The position numbers and the translations under genes are program-made. Positions 23,422 to 33,193 of a stretch of 64,000 nucleotides of DNA are shown in pieces. Within the stretch, counting starts at the first letter, position 1. Each line of letters starts with the position of its first letter. The stretch comes from Druceiella hillmani. Taxonomy: Eukaryota > Arthropoda > Insecta > Lepidoptera > Hepialidae. The stretch is taken from contig JAYKKI010000029.1 in the NCBI GenBank assembly GCA_039881145.1, positions 25,152,001-25,216,000 of the forward strand. Direction: 5' to 3'. The notes under the pieces are model-generated. The model was not told the origin of the DNA. It saw nothing but the letters and a program-made list of their open reading frames with translations, and ran no database searches.

Positions 23422-24461
23422 TCACTCATAATCGATCGCCATAGCACATTGTTGACAGAACGAAACAGTATGTTCTGGAAAAATATCCTTCACAAACATG
23501 CTTTGTCTTCCGATGTCTAGCATAAGGATACACTTGGCACCTTTTTGTACTGGTACTTTGACATGAGGTTCTGGTGCTATATTTCCACTGAATTCGCCAA
23601 TTCTTTTATGCAGCTGGCTCGGCAATTGGGGTATTTTCTTTTGGGCACTCAAGTACTCACTGACCAGCATACAGCCCAATGTTTTTAAAAAGCTACGACG
23701 GTTTTTCCATTTGTATTCTATCGTTGCCCAATATCTGCGTTTATTCCAACCATATTCAATATTAAATAGAACACTGTCAGAGGCTGTTTTTTTTTATTAC
23801 GACTTACATTATAAGTTGCGCACAATTAATCTGCAATATCCACTCCACTTTCAGTTGATTGAAAGTGGAGTGGATATTGCAGATTGATTCATCAATTTCC
23901 ACATTATTGTGAAGGCTTGACATGAGTAAACCAATCTTGTTTTTCTTTGGTACATGAGGTAAGAGTGTGATATCTTTTTGGAAGTCAAAGTTAGATGAAT
24001 AGACCACAGCATCTGCTTATCTCACTTGGACAGATGAGATATTAGTTCATAGCTGGTGTGGTATCAATTATCGAAAGTCACATTATGGCCAGTTTATCAA
24101 AAGGATGTACCAGAAGATTGACCACAGACATTCAGGCTATTTTCCTGATCTAAATCTAGGAACTAGAGGTTGAAAATGCAGAAGTTCTTTGCGTCAACCA
24201 AGGTAGATATCTTTATGCCATATTTCGCAGGCTTTAATGAAATGTGTTGCCGAAACGTGACTGAAATCGATTTCGCAATTCCGATAGCAATATGCCGTTC
24301 TCGCTATCACTTTCATTACTTGCATCACGTTCAGTATCACTATTGTGACTGTGCTGATTACCATGATTTTCATTTTCACTGTCTTCGCTGTCCGGTTCTG
24401 TCAAAATATAACGTATGCACTCAGCCTCACGCTTCTCATTATTTGTGTTGACCAGAAGCAC
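23422..24461 (-). pseudogene. piggyBac-type transposase fragments
   Basis: C-terminal part at 23679-23422: LVSEYLSAQKKIPQLPSQLH, KRIGEFSGNIAPEPHVKVPV, then degraded zinc-finger residues ending EHTVSFCQQCAMAIDYE; upstream bases still read RRYWATIEYKWKNRRSFLKT. A middle part at 24007-23840 reads FDFQKDITLLPHVPKKNKIG, LLMSSLHNNVEID, the piggyBac VPKK ... LLMST-H region. The acidic N-terminal part at 24461-24234 has TEPDSEDSENENHG and GILLSELRNRFQ. Most of the DDD core is missing and a 26-bp palindrome (23828-23885) interrupts the middle part. Dead. Confidence 0.7.
23828..23885. repeat. Perfect hairpin, 26-bp arms, 6-nt loop
   Basis: Arm 23828-23853 (starts AATCTGCAATATCC), loop GTTGAT, exact reverse complement 23860-23885. 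One arm is piggyBac-derived coding sequence; the other is its inverted copy and breaks the frame. Confidence 0.96.
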
Positions 24462-24939
24462 ATAAATTATAACATATTCAATAAAAACGGTTAGGTAGGC
24501 TTATATTTACTCTGTGTGACATTTGCGCTCATCTTTCATCTCATACAGGTGACTTACGAGTGAATTGTGATGCGCGGGAGATAGGGAAGAGTATATGAAA
24601 CAGCTACCAAAACATTCGGCAACTTACAACGGTAGAAAAAATAACAATAAATAAGGGTAATAATTCCCCTCCTCATCCACACAACTCTATCGCCTGTTGA
24701 AACTACAAGAATGATGACATTTGAGACTACTAATATTACAAGAAAAATGAGAGCTATACAATTTAGGAGTGCTAGGCCTGCTTTCGCTTTTAATCATCTT
24801 TATTTCATATCATCACCAAATTTTGATTAATTGGTTTGTTTTGTTTTGAGATTACATTAACTGCATAGTTGTGAATGTGTTTCTAGAGGATAATGCTTGG
24901 CTATTTGTTCCCCTTTAGGCTTTTATTTTATAGTTGCCT

Positions 24940-25725
24940 AGTTGCTTTTATTTTATAGGTTACTACTACAGGAGAGTTAATAAGTGCTGTCCGGTGCAAG
25001 GCAAATATGGAAAATTAATCTCTAGAGAAACGGAATACCCAACATTTTGGAAATCTGCTGCTCAGAGTATCAATGGAAGAGTGAACCTTTTATTCATTTT
25101 GAAGAATCGGCAGTTGTTGAAACCAAGTGGGCTTTAAAATCTATTGAAAACGGAAAATTCCTAGGGCTAGACAACATTCCACCTGATGTTCTCAAGGTTG
25201 ACCTCCGACATATCACCTCCTGATCCTGATCTAAAGGTGTCTGATAAGGAGAGGGAAGACACCTTTAGAATGAAAGTGAAAACTTATTGTTCACTTGCCA
25301 AAAAAAGATGATAAAAGCAATTGTAATAGTTGGAAGGCAGTTACTCTATTGTCAATTCCAAGAAAAATGGTTTATTCCCAATCGCATGAAGTGGCTCATT
25401 GAGAAAAGACGTCCAGGCGAACAGGCTATCTTCTGACAACATAGCAACTGCGTTGACATGGTCAATACTTTATACATTATTATGAAACACAACTGGGAGT
25501 AGAATTTGATAATCTACATTCTGTTCGTCGATTTGAAGAAGTCATATAATTTCATTAAAAGACGTGTAAATTGATACTTTCAACTTAGGTATGCCATTCC
25601 TCAAAAAATTATGAATTTGGTCAAAGAAGCTTTTACAATGTATATGAATGCCAAATTGACCATGAAGAAAAATTTAAATTCTCTTTAACCGACCATTATT
25701 TGAGAGTAAAAAAATTTCTGGAGCA
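24940..25725 (+). pseudogene. Non-LTR reverse transcriptase fragment
   Basis: In broken frames: ALKSIENGKFLGLDNIPPDV (the K-x-P-G-x-D-x-I-P entry region of RT), IVHLPKKDDKSNCNSWKAV then TLLSIP (KKGD-x-S-x-C-x-N-W-R-x-I-x-L-L region), a motif A remnant (FVDLKKSYNF-like) and a tail KNYEFGQRSFYNVYE. It resembles the L2/CR1-like 'endonuclease-RT' group. Too decayed to define its ends. It contains a hairpin with 13-bp arms at 25230-25242 and 25257-25269. Confidence 0.65.
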
Positions 25726-26097
25726 GCAAACAAAACGCACGAATAACGCGATGCGTGTTTGAAGGTTTATTCAAATTATTACATACAATTTAAAATTTAA
25801 TAATGGAATGGCCTATCGTGAAATTCTTAAACTGATTTAATAAATTTATTTCTTTAACTAAACCTCAGAATGCCTCTAAAATAAGAAATAATTCATAGAT
25901 TATGGTAACTGATTTAAATAAAATAACAACCTAAATAATAAATTGAATGAGTAAAGTAGATTAAATATTTTTATCATCACTTTTATAGACTAAGAAATAA
26001 TGTGCCATTGCACTTAATAATTACATTTATTAGTAAGTTTACTTCAAATTGATCCATAAAAATTAACATTTGGTCAAAATTTATAAAGTGAAAACTG

Positions 26098-26283
26098 GTG
26101 GCTGGGACAGACTCAAACATATTGTGGAACTTCTCCGGGTTCAAGAACACGGTTTGACTTCGTCTTGGAGCATCAGCGAAGGTGAGTTGGCCGCCAATTT
26201 CTTGTGAAGAAATCAGGTAGATTATCAAGACGCATTTTCCTGATGAAGACTTCAGAATTAGAATTTTAGCTTTGGTTCAGTAG
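26098..26283 (+). pseudogene. Dead copy of zw10 last exon
   Basis: Copy of zw10 19709-19898 inside segmental copy B, from GGCTGGGACAGACTCAAACA to the TAG at 26281-26283. The splice acceptor and first codons are missing, because the segment joins directly to intron sequence equal to 18912. A 2-base deletion relative to the live exon (around 26200) shifts the frame. It cannot be spliced as in zw10. Confidence 0.9.
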
Positions 26284-28597
26284 TTTATCCTCAAGTTTTC
26301 AATTTTTATTTGAGAACAAAATGATGAATATCATCGGGTGGAAATGGAATGATCGGAAGAAAAATTGTGAATTTTTAAGAGAAAATCTCAAGAGTGAGAT
26401 TGAATGTAATCTACTACGAAAACTAAAATATATTTTGGTATATATTTGATTGTGATTTGTTAAGTGGTAGAGCTGTATGAGAAATTTCAATATCAATTTT
26501 TTTATAAGATTAAAACAGTTTCAGTGGTAATTTATGTACGAGTTCTAAGATAAGCGAAGAAATTGTACCCACATCGATCATGTTATCTGCCACGTTGCAC
26601 TGAGTATTACTTTAAACTTATTTTTCTCTACATCCCGAAAGTTTTCTTGAAATATTTATTTAATGATCCAATACACTAAACAAAAAAATTATTTATCAGA
26701 TTTTAAACTATTTGTGTTCAGAAAGGAGACAGAAGGGGAGGAGGATATTTTAATTTTTTTTGGTTAGGTGAAAGATGAACATTTTTCAATCTTATTTTTT
26801 ACCAACACCAGAATTGAAAAAACCTGTCAAACGCGAGAACCTGTTGAAACTCGCGCCACAAGGTTTTGTATGCATTTCAGTGTACATAATATTTCTATTA
26901 AAAACAAATATATTGCTACATATTAAATACTACTTTTACAGTGCAAGTATTTTGAAGAACATGTTTCAAAAGATAAAATAAGGAGTAAAGATAATAGTAA
27001 TATGGATAATAAGTTATTTAAATTATTATTATGTCATTAGTTATTTTACCTGCCTAGAGTGCGCACGAACATTCTACAGTATTCATCTGTCTTTCGTGCA
27101 CTCACATTATTCAACGCAGTATTACGAGATGCACCCAGTCTAGATATTTTTTTCTACTCCATTGATTGCTTCACGAATGGTGTCATGCCTGGTAATTCAC
27201 GACTGATTGCTAGATGATGTTTATCCAAATTACTGTGTATTTCTATTTTAATTGTATTAAATTGTTCTGTGATTGTATTGTCTTATTCGTTATTGTTTCA
27301 TAACCATTTGTCATATGTTCGTCTACATGCCCAGCGCTTTGGGTAAATCCATTGACTTTTCAAGGTCTTTAAATACGCATATTTAAATTGCGAAAAAATA
27401 TTTTTATATTCCTTATAAGAAATGTTTTCAAATGCTACTCCACACGATATATGAAATTACAAAAAAATTTTATAATTTTTATTTACTTCCTCCTTAATTA
27501 ATTAATATACAAGTATTTTAAAAAAGTTGGTGGTGTAAAATATGTGAGTTAACTAATTATCACTATAGCAACTTTCAAGTTTGTGCATAGCATGGTTTCT
27601 GAGAAAATCAGCTCTGACAATAGAAAAATGTAAATGTATTCTCTACTATAATTTTCCTAGAACTTGTGCTGCTGAAAACACAAATATTTTTAGTAGTTTC
27701 GGAAATTAGAGGCAGGGAATCGGAATTATTTTTTTATGGAATTACAAAAATATGTTCCCTGCCTCTAAACCCGAATATACAAAATATTTTTTTTAAAACT
27801 GTATGTATTTATATCTGAAGATATACACATTTATATCTGAAGATATGTCTTAGTTATTGAAATATGTGCAGGTTACTAGGGACTCTGCCAAATTTCAATT
27901 TAGCAATTTCACGTTAGCAGTTTCTGAGAAAAAACATTTGTTACTGACAAATACACAGACACATGAATGATCTTATAAGAATTCTGTCTCTCCTTTTAAG
28001 GTATGGAACCATAAAAGTGCAGACAAAATTTTATTTGTTAACACTACTTTAGTATTGTCGCAATGTTTGTACTCGTTTCGTATTACAATTTACTTTATGC
28101 AACGTATATTCAGACGTGAATATGTGTACTTGTAACAAAAATCAAAAATGAAAAGTTGAAATTTAACCTTAATATAATGCATTTGAATTCAGTTTTTTAA
28201 TGTTGAGATATATAATTGTGCGTCAAATTAGAAACTAATCTAAATAAAATCTTTCATTGAACGACGGAGAGTAAGATTAAAAAGCGGATAAAGTCATACA
28301 TAAACACGTCAAACAACTTGCTTTTTAATCGTTTTATGTATTTTCAATTGTTTTTAGTAGTAAGTATGACACTTTCTTGCTGTAACTGGTGTAACGACAA
28401 AAATTGTACTAATAGTAGAAGTTAACAATGTATAAAAATAATTTGTATGGTACATCACTTCATTGTTTTATTATAGTCTTTAATAATTAATCTGGATGTG
28501 CTATGTATATCTTATTTGCTATGTATGCAGTATGTGTGTGTGTAATATAATGGTAATATAAAAATAAATAAATTGTTAGGTGACAAGTAAAGTAGCA

Positions 28598-29085
28598 TTA
28601 CCATAACAGTATCTGGTCTTCCACTTAGATAGAAGAGAAGACTTACCTGGAAAACTAACATCAAACAGAAACATGACCAATTAAATATCAGGTATAAAAA
28701 CCTGCACTGCCTGTTAGGTTGTAACTCTGTGAACATGAAACTGCTATTATACAGCTCACTCCTCAAGGTGATATAGACATATGGCATTCGGCTGTGGGGC
28801 GTGGCCAGTAATAGCAACATGTGTCTCCATAGAGCTCAAAACGCAATTCCAAGAAACATAGCCAATGTATCTTGGTTCACACGAAATTGTGAAATTCACG
28901 AATACCTCAACGCTCCAGTATTCTAGAGGAGTTTAACAGATTCAGAAAAAGATTCGCAGAACGGCTCACTACATATCCAAATCCTCTAGCTATTAAATTG
29001 CTGGACAATAACAAATTGATTAACAGGCTCACAAGAAGCCAGGTGTTCTAAATCGGATAGCAGGGCCGTTAGCCTCTGCACTAAC
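28598..29085 (+). mobile_element. Jockey-like RT C-terminal fragment inserted in segmental copy B
   Basis: Absent from copy A at the matching site (about 22400). Broken frames read LDRREDLPGK (the LD-x-R-L-T-W region), KLLLYSSLLKVI then TYGIRLWGVASNSNM (the jockey WTYG-x-Q-LWG-x-A-x-S-N motif), RAQNAIPRNIANVSWFTRN and EIHEYLNAP. It ends in a CGGATAGCAGGGCCGTTAGC tail. It is 5'-truncated; target duplications are not clear. Confidence 0.8.
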
Positions 29086-29713
29086 GCCAAATTTCTCACC
29101 CAACAAAACTGATAATAGTCCAAAGTCGCAGTTAGACATAAAAAAACAATTCTATATTTAGGTATATGTGATTTAATTATAACTTTCTGTAAAATTCCAT
29201 TACAGTTGGTCTTAAACTAAAAGAACTACGATACTGAGACCTACGGATGATAGACGGACTTTATTAAATTGTGACGCTTATATAATGCTGCAGAAGCCCA
29301 AAAATGTTATAAAATATCAATATTCTATATCTTAGAATAATTCTATATCTTACAGGATATGAATTACTTATACGAATAATGTAAATGTCGAGTTAAATAA
29401 ATGAATCGATGTTAAAAACTTTTAGAGATAAAACACACGAACGTCTTTTGAGCTACAATCTGTTTTAACAGACATGGGCGGACGGCTAGTTGTCGCTGAA
29501 TAAACGGCTGCTCGTCGTCGCTGGGACGTAATTTCCGACGACACGGCGACTTTATTGTCGTCACAAACGACTACGAAAATTATTTAGTATCGAAATGGAT
29601 TTTGAACAACATTGCTCTGGTTGCTATTGAGAAGGAAAAAGCGGCGGCGCATTAATAGAACCTAATGGGTTCATCCACTCATAGAAGATCGAAGTAAAGG
29701 TCAATTCTTTCTG

Positions 29714-31628
29714 TTGTATAGAGATTTGAGAAACCACGATGATAAGATTTTTAACTATTTTCGAATGTCTAAAAGCACATTTGATTTTTTGTTAGAAGTT
29801 TTAAAAAGTCATATAAATAAGAATGATACTGTAATGAGAAAGAGCATACCACCTGATGAACAACTAGCTCTTACATTAAGGTACGTATATTTATGATTGT
29901 TGATTGAAACTTCCAGATTGATGGAAACTTCCAGTCTTTTCAGTTTGGAAGGTAAAATTAAGACAAGCAAAAAATATAATAATAATTTTATTGCTCCAAC
30001 AAGCCAATTACATCAAATAAAACAGAGTCCTGAGAAATGGTACTGGCCGGAGTAGCTGGCGACAATTCAGTTTGCTGCGGTTGAAATGTTGGTACAGTAT
30101 CAACTCTGTTGCTGGTGCTAGGTACCGTTGTACCTACTATACCCTCGATGATATGTAGTGTGTGATTGATAATGAGGAACTTCATAAAAAGAATTTTCAT
30201 GAATATCGAGGAAGTCTTTTGTACTTTTTTATTACATTCATTATTTCGGTTTTCGCATCTAATTTATAATTATCGTCGATATTTTTCAAATCCTCGTGAA
30301 GTGATTGCAAAAAGAGCATATCGTTGTCTGTTGGCGTATTATTACTTAAATTACTTTCAATACGTGTTTTTTTTAAATTTTTCTATTAACTCGTCATTTT
30401 CATCACAATTTTTCCTTTTTTTTGAAGTTTCATTCATTATAATTTGTGATGTATTGTCATGAAATGTCGTTTCATCTTCACGTTGCGTGTGTTCTGAGAC
30501 GGGCATATATACATTTTCAATGCTACTTTTTGTGTTTTTCTTATGATTGACCCGCATTAAAAATGACAACTGATTAAAATAGGAATACTGCCTAGATTTT
30601 GAAGCCGCAGACCCGCTTTTAGCAGATTTACCTTTCCTTAATTCTCTATTAAAGCAGTCCCGCAAATTTTTCCACCGCTTCTGTAGCTGCATACCTAAAA
30701 AAACAAATTATTATAAAAAACTGTTTGTTACAGGTATTTGGGAAGTGGTATATCTTTTCAAGAAGTGGTATATCTTTTCAAGAATACTCGTACAGATGTG
30801 GATCTTCAACAGCAAGGGGAATAGCAGAAGAAGTGTGCAAAACTTTGTGAACTGTGTTAAAAAAAAATTTTATATCAGAACCAACAAAGAGTCAATGGGA
30901 AGATATTGTTACAGATTTTGATACAAAGGCTAACTTTCCAAATTGTCTAGGTGCTATTGACGGGAAACATTCGAATCATTAAACCCCCGAACAGTGGATC
31001 TTCGTACTTTAATTATAAGAAATATTTCTCAATTACACTGCTGGCAGTTTGCGTTTCGAACTACTTGTTTACATATATAGATGTTGTTGCTTGTGGGATG
31101 AGCTCGTATTCATCAGTTTTTAAAGACAGTACACTCTATTCAAGAATTCAAAATAATTTATTAGATATTCCAGAACCGAAGCCGATCACTACGGGAGGCG
31201 CTCGTTTGCCTTACGCTTTTGTAGGTGATGAAGCCTTTGGTCTTTCTACACACATGCTAAGACCATATGGTGGAAAGCAATTAATTGCTAAGAAAAGGAT
31301 ATTTAATTATAGACTTTCTCGAGCACGCCGGTATATAGAATGTGCATTTGGGATTCTTGCAAATAAATGGTGAATTCTTCACAAACCCCTAAATGTATCC
31401 ATGGACCTTGCTATCGATATTGTGAAAGCATGTACTATTTTACATAACGTAGTACGTTCGAGAGATGGTTATAATTTTGAAGATACATCGTCATATCCAG
31501 ATTTCCAAGAATTGTCAACCAGCTCGGAGTACCGTGTAAGTCGAAACACTAATTTGGTAAGAGACCAATATGCGGATTACTTCTCGACTCCACAAGGCGA
31601 ACTTCATTGGCAATGCAACAAAATATGA
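29714..31628 (+). pseudogene. Harbinger transposase, two exons, broken
   Basis: Exon 1 ends at 29880 (LALTLR; donor AAG|GTACGT at 29881); exon 2 starts at 30734 after TTACAG, joining AG|G as Arg and continuing YLGSGISFQ. The frame upstream of 29714 still reads EDRSKGQFFLLYRDLR, so the true start is earlier. Lesions: a 20-bp tandem duplication (AAGTGGTATATCTTTTCAAG, twice) at about 30742-30782, a stop near 30849, a frameshift in GAIDGKH, and stop TGA at 31371 after FGILANKW. The second Asp is seen in YIDV; the glycine-rich core is GDEAFGLSTHMLRPY and the last motif RARRYIECAFGILANKW. The C-terminal part 31401-31628 reads IVKACTILHNVVR. Poly(A) signals at about 31667-31690. Confidence 0.88.
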
Positions 31629-32026
31629 CAAAATAACTACGTATACATGTTTTAACTAAATATTATAAATAAATAATAATAAAAAATAAAAATCATTTAT
31701 TTCGTTTATACATGCCACCGCCGCCTGGCGCCTCAAAAAGATTTCGGCCCAAGAAACATATGTATTTGCAACATTTTGTAGAAATTTGTTTTTAATTCAT
31801 AATATAATAAATTATTAAAATGTTACTGTAGGTACTTACATAGTTCGTTCTTTTCTTTAGTTGATTTCTCATTATAATTCTTGAATAATTTATCTGCCGA
31901 ACAATCCCATGCTTTGGCTCTTAATATCCGATTACTGTATTCGTCGCTACCATAATTCCATACACATGGAAAATTTTCGACCTCCGAAATAAATAAATCT
32001 ACATCAAACTCGTCTTGCACAGCCAT
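29988..32026 (-). pseudogene. MADF-BESS DNA-binding protein of the Harbinger element
   Basis: Exon 1 is 32026-31840 (MAVQDEFDVDLFISEVENFP, CVWNYGSDEYSNRILRAKAW); donor GTAAGT at 31839; acceptor TTTTTTTAG ending at 30695; exon 2 runs from 30694. The junction T|GT gives Cys and joins KKNELC to MQLQKRWKNLRDCFNREL, a textbook MADF (Myb/SANT-like) domain. After a frameshift at an A8 run the BESS motif appears (LFLQSLHEDLKNIDDNYKLD), then EIMNVIKKYKRL. Further frameshifts precede a coding-like tail (PTFQPQQTELSPATP) ending at the stop at 29988, which overlaps an AATAAA signal. In relatives this second protein helps the transposase bind DNA and enter the nucleus. Confidence 0.85.
30695..30733. promoter_or_regulatory. 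Back-to-back splice acceptors on opposite strands
   Basis: This 39-bp spacer ends with the minus-strand acceptor of the MADF gene at its left edge (TAG, pyrimidine run on the minus strand) and the plus-strand acceptor of the transposase at its right edge (TGTTTGTTACAG). Both exon junctions are supported by the joined protein families. Confidence 0.75.
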
Positions 32027-32311
32027 TGTTTAAATCAAAACTGAGCGCAGGTACTGGCCGCTGCGGTAGGCGGCACGTAGCGGGGTGGCAGGGAAGTACC
32101 GGTCGCCCAACCCGACGACCACACGGCGCCCGTATGCGATGTCTCGGACGACTCGCGACGTCATCGTGTCGACGGGACCGTCGTCAAAATTTTACCCGTC
32201 GCTGGAATGGACGACTAAGAGACGCTCGTCTATGTTTAACCATATAAAAGTACAGCCGTCGACAATCTGTCGCCGAAAAGTCGCTCAAAAGACGTTCGTG
32301 TGTTTTAGCTC

Positions 32312-33193
32312 TAAGTTGCACAAAATATTAAAAAAAAAGCTTCGAATCGGTTTCTAAAGGGAAATAGTATTAAAAAATTTGTTTAAATTACTCGTTTCTG
32401 ACTTAAACTTATCCGCCGCAGCTGAATTTAACCTGACAAACTTTTAAGCGCCTGTTATACAAAATTTGTCATTTTATTTCAACTGAATATTGTAAATGCC
32501 TGAAAAAAACTTTATTATTTTCATATAAAATAATTGCAAAAATTATAGTTTTGTGAAAAATATTTACTTTTAAGTGCCGGAATCTTGTCAACCAGATTTA
32601 ACACGACTCTATGATCGGATTACATAACTGTTTATGGTCGCACAACACGAAGAGAATTTTTCGGGTTTGAAAAATAATTTATATCAAAATTGTTATACTT
32701 TTGCAGAATATTACTGCGAAAACGATTCCGTATATAAAAAATGGTGGCAGTATAAAAAAAAAATTCCTTGTTTATAATATAAAATTTCTATTAACATATT
32801 TATAGCATCTATTCAATAATTTTCAAAACGCACCCCTACACTGTCGTGAACGGATTTCGATAGTATCTCTCTGCGCCCTTGTCTTCGAAATACGATGAAG
32901 GTACTGTCTGAAACAAGTGGAAACCATTGGTGATGCCACGTTCTTTCATTTTCGTTATGTATTGTTTCAAAATAAACTACATATTTATCGATATCAACGA
33001 AAAACGAATCACTACAAATTTTGTTAGGGGGGCCACGGTAAAATTTCTGTAATGAAAGGTAAAGTTATTTTAAGCCTATATATACTTCTCCGTCGAAGCA
33101 GATGCGTGCAAGATAAAATAACAAAATGTAATCAAGCGAGTATCTCAAAAGATTTCTTATTAGTACCTATATAATTTAATTTGTCAAGTGTTA
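32312..33193. other. Spacer between Harbinger and Tigger/pogo elements
   Basis: AT-rich, no gene or repeat recognised. It ends with the TA (33192-33193) used by the next element. Confidence 0.6.

Larger units (their letters stand above)
23136..24675 (-). mobile_element. piggyBac-like relic with inverted termini
   Basis: The 21-bp inverted ends (23136-23156 and 24655-24675) read inward TGAGGAGGG, T or G, AATTATTACCC, one mismatch. Between them on the minus strand lie piggyBac-type protein fragments: an acidic N-terminal region and a C-terminal region, with most of the catalytic core deleted. No clean TTAA flanks are visible, so the termini may be degraded, or the inverted ends may belong to a different element than the protein. 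Confidence 0.65.
25758..29310. repeat. Segmental duplication, copy B
   Basis: Direct copy of 17281-22722, about 8.5 kb downstream. It lacks the mariner and the 18913-19708 stretch, and carries a jockey-type insertion at 28598-29085. Both ends are abrupt: TGTTTGAAGGTTTA at the left, and CTGCAGAAGCC-AAAAAT at the right. Confidence 0.88.
29425..32311. mobile_element. PIF/Harbinger element with interlocked genes
   Basis: The 29-bp inverted ends (29425-29453 and 32283-32311) differ at one base and share AAAACACACGAACGTCTTTT. The flanking triplets are TTA and TAA, near the TWA duplication typical of the superfamily but not identical. It encodes a DDE transposase (+) and a MADF/BESS protein (-). 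The subterminal 200-300 bases are GC-rich and crowded with CGTCG/CGACG motifs on both sides, probably binding sites for the encoded proteins (inference). At least three coding lesions make this copy inactive. Confidence 0.9.

Noticed and set aside
24170..24451. His/Tyr-rich plus-strand ORF
   Set aside because: Antisense of the acidic piggyBac N-terminal fragment.
30166..30462. 98-codon plus-strand ORF
   Set aside because: Antisense of the MADF/BESS exon; composition is only Phe/Tyr/Ile-rich shadow.
32026..32357. Arg-rich plus-strand ORFs at 32.0-32.4 kb
   Set aside because: They lie in the GC-rich subterminal region of the Harbinger element, antisense to or beyond the MADF start; CGTCG repeats create open frames.
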